Made by a program: the position numbers and the translations under genes. Positions 45,362 to 53,526 of a stretch of DNA of 64,000 bases are shown piece after piece (within the stretch, counting starts at the first letter, position 1; each line of letters starts with the position of its first letter). Below the pieces are notes generated by a model that was given only the letters and a program-made list of their open reading frames with translations, ran no database searches and was not told where the DNA came from. The stretch is from NCBI RefSeq assembly GCF_000763495.1, contig NZ_CP009576.1:1064001-1128000 (forward strand). The letters run 5' to 3'. This stretch comes from Listeria ivanovii subsp. londoniensis (GTDB lineage Bacteria > Bacillota > Bacilli > Lactobacillales > Listeriaceae).

Positions 45362-46495
45362 ATGGATACAGAACCAAATTATAGTAAATTAAAAAAAGAA
45401 TTTATTGCTTATGCATATGAAATTGGTATTCAAAAAATCGGCTTCACAACAGCTGACCCGTTTTTGTTTTTGAAAGAGCGTTTATTAGAATCAGAAGCAT
45501 TAGATTTGTTTACAGGTTTTGAACATCCTGTTATTGACGAAAGGGTGTATCCAGAACTCATCTTCCAAGAACCACAGTCGATTATTGCGATTGCACTTGC
45601 TTACCCTTCCAAATTAAAAGAAGCACCAGTAAGTAAAAAAGAAGGAAGACGCGGTGTATTTGCTAGAGCTTCTTGGGGGATTGATTATCACACCATTTTA
45701 CGAGAAAAATTAGCGCTACTAGAAACTTTTTTGGCCGAGCGATTACCAGATGTTCGGATGAAATCAATGGTTGATACAGGAGAACTTTCTGATGTAGCAG
45801 TTGCGGAACGAGCAGGTATTGGGTGGCGAGGGAAAAATACCCTACTGATAACCCCAGAATACGGCTCGTGGGTCTATTTAGGTGAAATGATAACTAATAT
45901 TCCTTTTGAACCAGATCAACCCGCGAGTGACCTCTGTGCGAGTTGTAATCAATGCGTTAAAGCTTGCCCAACAAGTTCACTTCTTGGTGAGGGGAAAATG
46001 AATCCTAAAATATGTTTAAGCTATCTTACGCAAACAAAAGACTTCTTAGATGAAAAATATCGTGAAGTGTTGCATAATCGTTTGTATGGCTGTGATACTT
46101 GCCAAGTTGTTTGTCCATACAACCGGGGGCATGATTTTCATTTTCATGAAGAAATGGAACCAAATCCGGAACTTGTTCGTCCAGAATTGAAGCCGTTACT
46201 TAAAATATCTAATCGCGCATTTAAAGAGCAGTTCGGTGATATGGCTGGATCATGGCGGGGGAAAAAGCCCATTCAGCGCAATGCTATTATTATATTAGCG
46301 CGTTATAAAGATAAAACAGCTATTCCAGATTTAATAGAGTGTTTACAAAATGATCCACGACCAGTTATCCGAGGAACTGCTGGCTGGGCATTACGCAAAA
46401 TTGGCGGTGATGAGGCAGAAAAGGCCATCGAAGAAGCTCTCCAAATCGAACAAGATGCGCAAGTACTCCAAGAATTAACAGCTATACCAAATTAA
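45362..46495 (+). CDS. queG: Epoxyqueuosine reductase
   Basis: A 377-residue cobalamin-dependent iron-sulfur enzyme for the last step of queuosine synthesis on GUN-anticodon tRNAs. Two 4Fe-4S clusters are marked by CASCNQCVKACP and CDTCQVVCPYNRG. A C-terminal HEAT-like repeat (RPVIRGTAGWALRKIGG) follows, as in the B. subtilis enzyme. GGAGAGG precedes the ATG. The tRNA-Asn and tRNA-Asp in this window are substrates. Recalled equivalent: lmo0934. Confidence 0.94.
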   Translation: MDTEPNYSKLKKEFIAYAYEIGIQKIGFTTADPFLFLKERLLESEALDLFTGFEHPVIDERVYPELIFQEPQSIIAIALAYPSKLKEAPVSKKEGRRGVFARASWGIDYHTILREKLALLETFLAERLPDVRMKSMVDTGELSDVAVAERAGIGWRGKNTLLITPEYGSWVYLGEMITNIPFEPDQPASDLCASCNQCVKACPTSSLLGEGKMNPKICLSYLTQTKDFLDEKYREVLHNRLYGCDTCQVVCPYNRGHDFHFHEEMEPNPELVRPELKPLLKISNRAFKEQFGDMAGSWRGKKPIQRNAIIILARYKDKTAIPDLIECLQNDPRPVIRGTAGWALRKIGGDEAEKAIEEALQIEQDAQVLQELTAIPN

Positions 46496-46515
46496 TAGAA
46501 ACCAGGTGAAAAGAA

Positions 46516-47025
46516 ATGCCAAACCATATTGTACTTTATCAACCAGAAATCCCCGCAAATACAGGAAATATATCTAGAACTTGTGCTGGAACCGATACTT
46601 ATTTACACTTAATACGGCCACTTGGTTTTTCCACAGATGACAAAATGTTAAAACGTGCAGGGCTTGATTACTGGGATAATGTAAAACTTACTTATTATGA
46701 TTCTATCGATGAGTTTTTTGAGAAGAATCAAGGTGGAGAATTCTACTTTATTACTAAATTCGGTCGCCATGTTTATAGTGACATTGATTATAGCGATACA
46801 TCGAAAAATTATTTTTTCATTTTCGGTAAAGAAACGACTGGATTACCAGATGCACTTTTACAAGAAAATGAAGAGAATTGTTTGCGGATTCCAATGACAG
46901 ACCATATCCGCTCACTTAACTTATCCAACACAGCGGCTGTTTTAGCCTATGAAGCACTTCGTCAACAGAATTTTGGGGCGCTTTTACAAGAACCAAATTA
47001 TGATAGAAAGATTTTTAAAGATTAA
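46516..47025 (+). CDS. trmL: tRNA (cytidine/uridine-34 2'-O)-methyltransferase
   Basis: A 169-residue SPOUT enzyme that methylates the wobble ribose of tRNA-Leu. The knot motifs PEIPANTGNISRTCAGT, FIFGKETTGLP and IPMTDHIRSLNLSNTAAV match TrmL. AGGTGA precedes the ATG. With queG it forms a small tRNA wobble-modification operon. Recalled equivalent: lmo0935. Confidence 0.94.
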   Translation: MPNHIVLYQPEIPANTGNISRTCAGTDTYLHLIRPLGFSTDDKMLKRAGLDYWDNVKLTYYDSIDEFFEKNQGGEFYFITKFGRHVYSDIDYSDTSKNYFFIFGKETTGLPDALLQENEENCLRIPMTDHIRSLNLSNTAAVLAYEALRQQNFGALLQEPNYDRKIFKD

Positions 47026-47046
47026 ATTGTTTTAGGGGGGATTAAG

Positions 47047-47787
47047 GTGAATCAAGCAATTGACACGATACTAGGGCATTATTCAGTTCGGAAATTTGAA
47101 GATACGGCACTAACAAAAGAAGAACTAGCGATACTTATAAAAAGCGCACAAGCTGCTTCGACATCTAGTTTTGTTCAAGCTTATTCGATTGTCGGTATAG
47201 CGGATAAACAAATTCGTGAAAAAGTTTCCGCAATTGCTGGAAATCAACCATATACAGTCCAAACGGGGCAACTATTTATATTTGTCGCGGATTTAGCAAG
47301 ACATCATACTATTTTAGAAAGCGAAGAATTAGATATAGAAGCACTGTCAACTTCGGAAAAATGGCTTGTCGCAGTAATTGATGCCGCTCTTGCAGCACAA
47401 AATATGGCTATAGCAGCTGAATCACTGGGCTTAGGTATTTGCTATATCGGCGGAATTAGAAATGATGTCGAAAAAATAGCAGAAATTTTAGAATTACCAC
47501 CATATACGATGCCGTTATTTGGTCTGACGGTCGGACATCCTGTAACAAATCAAGAAGCGGCAAAGCCAAGATTACCACAAGAGTTGATTTATCACCAAAA
47601 TACCTATCAAAAAATGAATCCAGCAATTTTAGCAGACTACGATGAAAAAATAAAACAGTATTATGATGATAGAACCGCTGGAAAACGTGTCGAAAGCTGG
47701 TCTGAACAAATCGCGCGTGGCTTAAGTAGGAAAAGCCGGCTAGATTTAAAAGCATTCTTAGAAAAACAACATTTAAGTCAAAAATAA
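47047..47787 (+). CDS. NfsA/NfrA-type FMN nitroreductase
   Basis: A 246-residue flavin oxidoreductase. HYSVRKFEDTALTKEEL is the FMN-binding N-terminus and GLGICYIGGIRNDVEKI and the following PLFGLTVGHP are typical of the NfsA subgroup, which uses NADPH to reduce nitro-compounds or free flavin. The start is GTG after AGGGGGG. Recalled equivalent: lmo0936. Confidence 0.9.
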   Translation: MNQAIDTILGHYSVRKFEDTALTKEELAILIKSAQAASTSSFVQAYSIVGIADKQIREKVSAIAGNQPYTVQTGQLFIFVADLARHHTILESEELDIEALSTSEKWLVAVIDAALAAQNMAIAAESLGLGICYIGGIRNDVEKIAEILELPPYTMPLFGLTVGHPVTNQEAAKPRLPQELIYHQNTYQKMNPAILADYDEKIKQYYDDRTAGKRVESWSEQIARGLSRKSRLDLKAFLEKQHLSQK

Positions 47788-47830
47788 AAAGAGAACACCC
47801 GCCGTCGAAACAGCGAGTGTTCTCTTTTGC
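47787..47830. terminator. Bidirectional terminator after the nitroreductase
   Basis: AAAAGAGAACAC-CGC pairs with GCG-GTGTTCTCTTTT, flanked by A and T residues; it also ends the small - strand gene. Confidence 0.88.
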
Positions 47831-47831
47831 T

Positions 47832-47993
47832 CTATTTGTGTTTGTTTCTAGCCATTTGAATTAAATTCCAAATAACAAGTATTAAAACAATAACGAGCAA
47901 GATATTAATTAATCCACCCGCAATATGGAAAATAATTCCAATTAACCATACAACTAACAAAATAACAATAATTCCCCAAATAAGTCCTAACAT
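47832..47993 (-). CDS. 53-residue hydrophobic membrane protein (lmo0937 family)
   Basis: A short gene reading MLGLIWGIIVILLVVWLIG at its start, then HIAGGLINILLVIVLILVIW and ending ARNKHK. Two closely spaced transmembrane helices and a basic tail match the family actually named after lmo0937. AGAGG lies before the ATG. A consensus sigma-B promoter is 46 bp upstream. Function is unknown; small hydrophobic SigB proteins of this kind are common in stress regulons. Confidence 0.88.
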   Translation of the reverse strand: MLGLIWGIIVILLVVWLIGIIFHIAGGLINILLVIVLILVIWNLIQMARNKHK

Positions 47994-48038
47994 TAAAAAA
48001 ACCTCTTTCTACATAAACATTTGAATGTACTGTAATAT

Positions 48039-48063
48039 ATTCCCGTAAGGCCTTACTTTAAAC
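48039..48063 (-). promoter_or_regulatory. Sigma-B promoter of the 53-residue membrane protein gene
   Basis: On the - strand GTTT (48063-48060), a 15-bp spacer and GGGAAT (48044-48039) are a full consensus match. The -35 is 16 bp from the stop codon of the phosphatase gene upstream. Confidence 0.88.
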
Positions 48064-48078
48064 ATAGGAGATGAAAAA

Positions 48079-48543
48079 CTAATTAATTTGTTTCATTATA
48101 TATCCAAGTAATGCTTTCACACCAGCCGTTACCATTTGTTCCGTTTCATTAAAGTCACCAGTATAGTATGGGTCAGGGATGTCTTTATCTTCCTGGCCTG
48201 GAACAAAGGACATCAGTGAGCGTATGGTTGCATTTGAATCATTTGCAAGCGAGCGCAAATCACTTAAATTTTGTTGATCCATCCCAATAATAAAATCAGC
48301 TTCTGCAAAATCTGTAGCAGAAATTTTTCTAGCTTTCATAGATTGGTAATCCACATGATGTTTTTTCAAAATTTCTTTCGTCCCTCTATGCGGTGGTTTG
48401 CCTAAGTTCCATGTGCCAGTCGCAGCAGAATCAATCACTATTTTATCCGTTAACCCAGCTTTTTCTACCTCTGCTCGGAAAAGTCCTTCAGCCATAGGAG
48501 AACGGCAAATATTTCCTAAACATACAAATACTACTTTTATCAA
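48079..48543 (-). CDS. Low-molecular-weight protein tyrosine phosphatase
   Basis: A 154-residue LMW-PTP. The P-loop VFVCLGNICRSPMAEG sits at the N-terminus with the catalytic cysteine at residue 8, and the general acid is in IPDPYYTGD. The start is TTG with GAAGGAGG upstream. It lies 18 bp after the SUKH gene and is probably co-transcribed. Recalled equivalent: lmo0938. Confidence 0.93.
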   Translation of the reverse strand: MIKVVFVCLGNICRSPMAEGLFRAEVEKAGLTDKIVIDSAATGTWNLGKPPHRGTKEILKKHHVDYQSMKARKISATDFAEADFIIGMDQQNLSDLRSLANDSNATIRSLMSFVPGQEDKDIPDPYYTGDFNETEQMVTAGVKALLGYIMKQIN

Positions 48544-48561
48544 TGTTTTTCCTCCTTCTAA

Positions 48562-49314
48562 TCAATCAATCCATTCTTTTTTTAACAAAGCTAATTCGTT
48601 CCCATTTATCCCGTCACTTTTTGAAAGTAGATGAAAAATGGTCTCTACTAATTCAGGGACAAGTTTGCGCCTGAAATAAATTAATTGATTTTCAAATAAA
48701 CTGTATGCAATTAAATTATCGGGGATTTCTTGTTTTTTTAAAAGCACAATCAGTGTTTCCAAATACCAGTTTTTATCCCCATAATCTTCCAATGTCTCCA
48801 TTAATTGCTTGGTTTTTTGTACATTGCTTGAAGCGAGAATCTGATCTAATTTCTTCCGAGGAAAACGTTCAGCTAAATCAATCGGAAATGGACTGAAATA
48901 GAGCTGCTCCAAAAAATCCGTCAAATTTTCTGCCACAATAAGGGTCTGTAAAGTTTCAAAATCCACATAAATAATACTTGGATTTTCAATATCGTTACTG
49001 TAAGAAAAGCCGATATAGCGGGATTCGTCTTGATGAAAAAATACTTGTTTTCCCGCAAGCTCCACATCTTTTTGTTCTGGAATAGCAGGCAGCAATTCAT
49101 TTAAACCTGCAAGATAATAAATTTCGCCAAAATCAAGCCCGTAAGAAGTAGGTTCCGTTGTTTTAAAATGGTTTTTCCTAATGAGTCCACCGTTTTGTTG
49201 CTGTATTAACTGTTTATATTCAACCGGCAAAGTGACTCCAAGTTCGATTTCTTTTGCTAAAATAGCTTGATTTGTCGCACCTTCGTGGTCATTTTTCACC
49301 CAAATACTCATCAT
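48562..49314 (-). CDS. SUKH (SMI1/KNR4) domain protein
   Basis: A 250-residue protein with an N-terminal SUKH domain: VTLPVEYKQLIQQQNGG, GLDFGEIYYLAGLNEL, YIGFSYSNDIENPSIIYVDF and TLIVAENLTDFLEQL. The C-terminal 100 residues are helical and unassigned. SUKH proteins are often immunity proteins to contact-dependent toxins, but no toxin gene is near. GGGAGGAG fixes the ATG at 49314. Recalled equivalent: lmo0939. Confidence 0.75.
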   Translation of the reverse strand: MMSIWVKNDHEGATNQAILAKEIELGVTLPVEYKQLIQQQNGGLIRKNHFKTTEPTSYGLDFGEIYYLAGLNELLPAIPEQKDVELAGKQVFFHQDESRYIGFSYSNDIENPSIIYVDFETLQTLIVAENLTDFLEQLYFSPFPIDLAERFPRKKLDQILASSNVQKTKQLMETLEDYGDKNWYLETLIVLLKKQEIPDNLIAYSLFENQLIYFRRKLVPELVETIFHLLSKSDGINGNELALLKKEWID

Positions 49315-49359
49315 CCTCAACTCCTCCCTGTATTATCCTAGAAAAACGCCACAAGCGCA

Positions 49360-49412
49360 AATAAAAAACATGACCAGAAAATACCGAGTTTTCGCGGTTT
49401 TTCTGGTCATGT
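49360..49412 (-). terminator. Terminator of the HSP90-like/TPR operon
   Basis: A 15-bp perfect stem AACATGACCAGAAAA/TTTTCTGGTCATGTT; on the - strand it ends in a T-run. It separates this operon from the SUKH gene. Confidence 0.88.
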
Positions 49413-49422
49413 TAGTAGAGAA

Positions 49423-50385
49423 TTACATTAAACGTTCACTATAATAATTGTTTTCATTACGTGCATCAAATTTAGCCGTTAGTGACTTTGTTAACTCAAT
49501 TAAATCAGCTTCGGTTTCTTTATCGAAAAGTGGGTAAGCTGCTTGTAAAAATAACAGTCGGTCGAGACCACTTTCAGATTGTAGCGCGGTTTCTTTATTT
49601 GCATTAATCACTTCCCGTGCTTTTTCCACTTGCTCGGTACGAACTAAGAAAGTAAGCAGATTAGCAAGTGACGAAATTAGTGCACCTTGATTTTTTACAA
49701 GTGGGTAACCTTTGTCAAAACACTCTTGCGCCATTTTTTCATGGCCAAGTTCTAAATAAGCAAGCGCCATATTACCGTAAGTTAAATGTGGAACCTCGGC
49801 ACAGCGCTGTTTCCCTTTGATAATGGGCTTAGCAACTTTGACAGCTGTTTTGTAATCTTGGGCAAAACAATAATAATGTGCTTGATCATTCGTCTCACAA
49901 GCACCACAATCATTCAAATAATCCGCTTTTGTTGCGTGCCATTTTCCGAAAAATTGTTTGGCTTTTTCGGTATCACCCATGCGCATTGCTGCAAGCGTTG
50001 TAACCTTATAGTAGGGGCGTAGGGAATAATTATATTGTTCAAATTTAGCTTTCATATCTTGTAAAAGGGTGTCCACTTGCTTTTTAGAAACTTCTTCAAA
50101 TGTTGGGATAGATTCGCTAATCCATTTGTATTTCCAAAGCATGTCGTAAGTATCAATGTCCTCTTCATCATCTTCCCATTTCTTCACTAACCAACTGAAG
50201 GCTTGGAGTTGTTTTTTCGGAAAGCCAATTTCCATACAAGTATCAATTAATATCTCACGTGCTTCAATAGAATTTGGTAAATCATTATACATATCTGCAC
50301 TTGCAATCGCACGTTCAAGTACTTTAATTTTTTCAGCAGTATTTTCCATTTGCCATGCTATTTCTAAATCTTCTAAATAACTCAT
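49423..50385 (-). CDS. TPR-like helical repeat protein linked to HSP90-like gene
   Basis: A 320-residue all-helical protein. TPR-like repeats are seen (TYGNMALAYLELGHEKMAQECFDKG; TTLAAMRMGDTEKAKQFFGKW, quoted in part). A cysteine-bearing loop DYLNDCGACETNDQAHYYCF interrupts the repeats, which could bind metal. It begins 10 bp after the HSP90-like gene, with its GGAGG formed right at that stop codon, so the two are co-translated. TPR proteins are classical HSP90 partners in eukaryotes. Function unknown. Confidence 0.75.
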   Translation of the reverse strand: MSYLEDLEIAWQMENTAEKIKVLERAIASADMYNDLPNSIEAREILIDTCMEIGFPKKQLQAFSWLVKKWEDDEEDIDTYDMLWKYKWISESIPTFEEVSKKQVDTLLQDMKAKFEQYNYSLRPYYKVTTLAAMRMGDTEKAKQFFGKWHATKADYLNDCGACETNDQAHYYCFAQDYKTAVKVAKPIIKGKQRCAEVPHLTYGNMALAYLELGHEKMAQECFDKGYPLVKNQGALISSLANLLTFLVRTEQVEKAREVINANKETALQSESGLDRLLFLQAAYPLFDKETEADLIELTKSLTAKFDARNENNYYSERLM

Positions 50386-50395
50386 TGTGTGCCTC

Positions 50396-52198
50396 CTATA
50401 GCATTTCTAAAATTCTTAACATATTTTGGTTCATTAATTCCATTTCTTTGCGTTTAAGTGGATAATGGCCGAGCAACAACGCTTGAATATATAGCACATT
50501 GACGATAACACTAAGTTCATCCACTGTTTTACCAGATGTAAAAAGTCGTTTAATCAATTCATTATCCAAATTTAAATACAAATGAGCGAGCGGGGCAGGG
50601 GCTTGTTCCTTTTGAATACTTTCCAGAATATCACTGAAAACAGAACTAGTTTCTTCCGCCGCACGTTCTAATTCACGAGTCGCCTGAGTGGCAGTAGAAT
50701 GAATGAAAATTATCGGCAAGCTTTGCGGTTCAAAATGTTTAATTGTTACATCCGCATCAAATTCCGCCATCATTTCGTTCATTTCCCGTAAAATTGGCTG
50801 ATAAGAAGCTTCTTCTTCTAACGTCATTGGAAAAAGCTTATCGGTTATTTCTTCTGGTTGAATTAAAATAAAATTTGTTTCAGCTAGCAAATGGTTTAGC
50901 TGTGCCAAAATAGGCGTATCATAAGAATATCCACCATTTATTAGCGTCATCCCACTAGAACGAGCAATATCAGACATTTGTCTAAAATCATCGACAGAGA
51001 ATGTATAATAAATAGTTGTTTCCTCTTTCAATATATCTGCTAACTTTTCTTCGCCGTTCAATGTTCTAAACGTCAAATATGGATAAATCAGTTGTAAAAA
51101 GGGAGTATCTTCACTTGCAAGCGCTTTAAAACCAAGATAATGCGTCATCAGTAATTTAGTGAGCGCTTTTTCCGGCAAAGTTTCGATTCCTTTTTTTAAG
51201 GCGGCACCAAGTTCGGTTGCGACAGTCGTTAAGCGCTCGTTTTTATAAAATGATTCTCGTGAGGCTACTGGTTGAAGTTCGTTCGTCCAAAGCACACATT
51301 CTGCAAAAAACGCCCAATCAGGCAGTACATTATTTGCTTCACTTGTGACAAACATATTATTTAAAAATACTGTTTGTTTTCGAACAGCATTCATTTGCAC
51401 AGTATATGGAATCATATAAGCTATTCCATAAGTACGTCCAGAATCATTCTCAATTAAAAAATAATCTTCAAAATGCGTTCCGAGGATATACTCTCCGTAA
51501 CGAATAATTTGCTCTCTAGAAAGATTTTTTAACATCTCTTTATCAGCAAACTGTTTTGTCCATTCGTTTATTTTTTCTTCATAACCATCTTTTTCTATTG
51601 ATATAGTACTTTCTAAAGAGGAACCGTATTTTTTAAGTGTATTCATTAAATATTCGGTTTCTTCGCACTCAGGATGTTCTTCTAGACCAGCTCGAAGGCG
51701 CAAATATACCTGTGTTCCAGGCTCACGTGTTTCCGTCTCTAATTTTCGAACAGAGTAAGTTCCATCCGCTTTTCCGCGCCATTCAGTCGTTTCATTATTT
51801 TTTTTTGAAGTGGAAATCATCACAATTTCATCACTTACAATAAAACAAGAAAGTAAGCCAATTCCAAATCGTCCAATAAAGTCATTTGCTTCTTGTCCTT
51901 CAAATTTTTTCTCGCCTTTAGATGAATTAGCAATGGTTGCCAGAAACGCGTGAACTTCTTCTTCCGTTAATCCAATACCGTTATCTTCTAAAATCAATGT
52001 TTTTTCATCCGGTTTACCAGATAAAGAAACATGGATTTCTCCTTCTATTTCAGGTTCTAATTTTTTCCTAGCTCTAATCGCATCGGTAGCATTTTGCAAT
52101 AATTCTCGAATATACACATCTTTTTCATCATATAAGTGATTAGAGAGGATATCAATCATACCAGCTAAATTCACTTGAAAGCGGTGAGAATAATCCAT
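50396..52198 (-). CDS. HSP90-family ATPase (HtpG-like paralogue)
   Basis: A 600-residue HSP90-family protein. The GHKL ATP site is intact: RELLQNATDAIRARK (Glu, Asn, Asp), LEDNGIGLTEEEV and GRFGIGLLSCF. The middle-domain catalytic arginine is in ELQPVASRESFY. The C-terminal third is divergent from HtpG. It is closer to the small group of non-canonical bacterial HSP90 proteins. AAGGAGG precedes the ATG. It shares an operon with a TPR-like gene. Recalled equivalent: lmo0942. Confidence 0.87.
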   Translation of the reverse strand: MDYSHRFQVNLAGMIDILSNHLYDEKDVYIRELLQNATDAIRARKKLEPEIEGEIHVSLSGKPDEKTLILEDNGIGLTEEEVHAFLATIANSSKGEKKFEGQEANDFIGRFGIGLLSCFIVSDEIVMISTSKKNNETTEWRGKADGTYSVRKLETETREPGTQVYLRLRAGLEEHPECEETEYLMNTLKKYGSSLESTISIEKDGYEEKINEWTKQFADKEMLKNLSREQIIRYGEYILGTHFEDYFLIENDSGRTYGIAYMIPYTVQMNAVRKQTVFLNNMFVTSEANNVLPDWAFFAECVLWTNELQPVASRESFYKNERLTTVATELGAALKKGIETLPEKALTKLLMTHYLGFKALASEDTPFLQLIYPYLTFRTLNGEEKLADILKEETTIYYTFSVDDFRQMSDIARSSGMTLINGGYSYDTPILAQLNHLLAETNFILIQPEEITDKLFPMTLEEEASYQPILREMNEMMAEFDADVTIKHFEPQSLPIIFIHSTATQATRELERAAEETSSVFSDILESIQKEQAPAPLAHLYLNLDNELIKRLFTSGKTVDELSVIVNVLYIQALLLGHYPLKRKEMELMNQNMLRILEML

Positions 52199-52318
52199 AA
52201 ACTTGTCCTCCTTGTTGAATAAATCTAGTTTTTATTCTATCATAAAAGAGTAGCTAAAAGATGTGGATATTTGAAGAAATGTTTAATAAAAAAAATCAGT
52301 GGTAAATAGTTTGTGATG

Positions 52319-52342
52319 GTTTCCACACTGGACATGGGGAAC
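52319..52342 (+). promoter_or_regulatory. Sigma-B-like promoter of fri
   Basis: GTTT at 52319-52322, a 14-bp spacer and GGGAAC at 52337-52342 match the consensus at 9 of 10 positions. fri is known to be partly SigB-dependent in L. monocytogenes. Confidence 0.7.
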
Positions 52343-52350
52343 GAAATAGA

Positions 52351-52366
52351 TTATACTTATTATTAA
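52351..52366 (+). promoter_or_regulatory. PerR-box-like site upstream of fri
   Basis: TTATACTTATTATTAA resembles the PerR box TTATAATNATTATAA with two mismatches. PerR control of fri is established in Listeria; the exact site here is inferred. Confidence 0.6.
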
Positions 52367-52367
52367 G

Positions 52368-52381
52368 TGATAATCATTATA
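52368..52381 (+). promoter_or_regulatory. Fur-box-like site upstream of fri
   Basis: TGATAATCATTATA contains the core of the Fur consensus GATAAT-GATAATCATTATC. It lies directly after the PerR-like site and 18 bp before the ATG. Confidence 0.55.
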
Positions 52382-52399
52382 AACAGGAGGAAGATAAAT

Positions 52400-52870
52400 A
52401 TGAAAACAATCAATTCAGTAGACACAAAGGAATTTTTGAATCATCAAGTAGCGAACTTAAATGTATTCACGGTAAAAATTCATCAGATCCACTGGTATAT
52501 GAGAGGGCACAACTTCTTCACTTTACATGAAAAAATGGATGATTTATATAGTGAATTCGGTGAACAAATGGATGAAGTAGCAGAACGTTTGCTAGCGATT
52601 GGTGGCAGTCCGTTTTCCACTTTAAAAGAGTTCTTAGAAAATGCAAGTGTGGAAGAAGCTCCATATACTAAACCAAAAACAATGGATCAATTAATGGAAG
52701 ATTTAGTTGGGACACTGGAATTACTTAGAGATGAATATCAACAAGGTATTGAACTAACTGACAAAGAAGGCGACAATGTAACAAACGATATGTTAATTGC
52801 CTTCAAAGCAAGCATTGATAAACATATCTGGATGTTCAAAGCTTTCTTAGGGAAAGCACCATTAGAATAA
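52400..52870 (+). CDS. fri: Dps-type ferritin Fri
   Basis: A 156-residue Dps-like ferritin forming a 12-mer that oxidises iron with peroxide and protects DNA and proteins. The inter-subunit ferroxidase ligands are in KIHQIHWYMRGHNFFTLHEK and DDLYSEFGEQMDEVAER. CAGGAGGAAG fixes the ATG at 52400; the longer upstream frame overlaps the operators. Stacked SigB, PerR-like and Fur-like sites precede it. Recalled equivalent: lmo0943. Confidence 0.96.
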   Translation: MKTINSVDTKEFLNHQVANLNVFTVKIHQIHWYMRGHNFFTLHEKMDDLYSEFGEQMDEVAERLLAIGGSPFSTLKEFLENASVEEAPYTKPKTMDQLMEDLVGTLELLRDEYQQGIELTDKEGDNVTNDMLIAFKASIDKHIWMFKAFLGKAPLE

Positions 52871-52877
52871 ATTATAT

Positions 52878-52916
52878 AAAACTGTGTGGATATTTTATTT
52901 CCACACAGTTTTTTTG
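52878..52916 (+). terminator. Terminator of fri
   Basis: AAACTGTGTGGA pairs perfectly with TCCACACAGTTT, followed by T residues. Confidence 0.92.
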
Positions 52917-52970
52917 TGCATTCTGTTATAGTACAATAGTAATATTTTTTCGTTGTTTTAATACAAATTG

Positions 52971-52996
52971 GTTTGAAAAATTGTAGAAAGAGGTAT
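52971..52996 (+). promoter_or_regulatory. Possible sigma-B promoter of the YneR-like gene
   Basis: GTTT at 52971-52974, a 16-bp spacer and AGGTAT at 52991-52996 match the consensus with one mismatch. It lies 112 bp before the gene; support is moderate only. Confidence 0.4.
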
Positions 52997-53107
52997 ATTA
53001 ACTTCATAACAAAAAGCAGAAAAAGTGAATTTAAACGAAAATTCTGCTATTCTTAAGTAACAAAGAACGGGATTTCCGTACAAAAATTTGGAACGAGGAG
53101 TGATTGC

Positions 53108-53416
53108 ATGAATATCGAGGTAACAGACCAAGCAAATAAATGGTTCCACGATGAATTTAATGTAGCAAATGGCAATGGCATCCGACTTTTTGCCAAGTAT
53201 GGTGGTTCAAATAGTTCCTTGCACCCTGGTTTCTCCATTGGTTTAACCGCTGAAAAGCCGCAAGAAGCAGCAGTTTCCGAGAAAAAGGAAGATTTAGTTT
53301 TCTTCATTGAAGACCATGATTATTGGTACTTTAAAGATCATGATTGGAAAATTGACTATGAACCAAAAACGGAAGAAGTTTCATTTTCTTTTAAAGAAAA
53401 AGTGAAACAAGACTAA
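53108..53416 (+). CDS. HesB/YneR-like protein
   Basis: A 102-residue protein with the IscA/HesB fold pattern (MNIEVTDQANKWFHDEF, then GIRLFAKYGGSNSSLHPGFSIG) but without the cysteines that bind Fe-S clusters in IscA. It matches the cysteine-free YneR group of Firmicutes; function unknown. GAACGAGGAG precedes the ATG. Recalled equivalent: lmo0944. Confidence 0.82.
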   Translation: MNIEVTDQANKWFHDEFNVANGNGIRLFAKYGGSNSSLHPGFSIGLTAEKPQEAAVSEKKEDLVFFIEDHDYWYFKDHDWKIDYEPKTEEVSFSFKEKVKQD

Positions 53417-53425
53417 CATAAATTG

Positions 53426-53461
53426 CCGTATGTAATCCATTTGATTTCATACGGTTTTTTC
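53426..53461 (+). terminator. Terminator of the YneR-like gene
   Basis: CCGTATG pairs with CATACGG, followed by six T. Confidence 0.82.
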
Positions 53462-53526
53462 TTTAAAAAAAGCCTTTACTGTTTTCTTGCTGTTTGCTAT
53501 TCTACTAAGAGAGCAGGAGGAATAGC

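Noticed and set aside
45169-45384. 71-residue frame over tRNA-Gly
   Set aside because: It reads through the tRNA gene and has no start signal.
51637-51843. Plus-strand frames inside the HSP90-like gene
   Set aside because: Shadows of a clear - strand coding sequence; none has a ribosome binding site or recognisable motif.
48562-52198. SUKH, TPR and HSP90-like genes as one defence operon
   Set aside because: A strong - strand terminator at 49360-49412 separates the HSP90-like/TPR pair from the SUKH gene.
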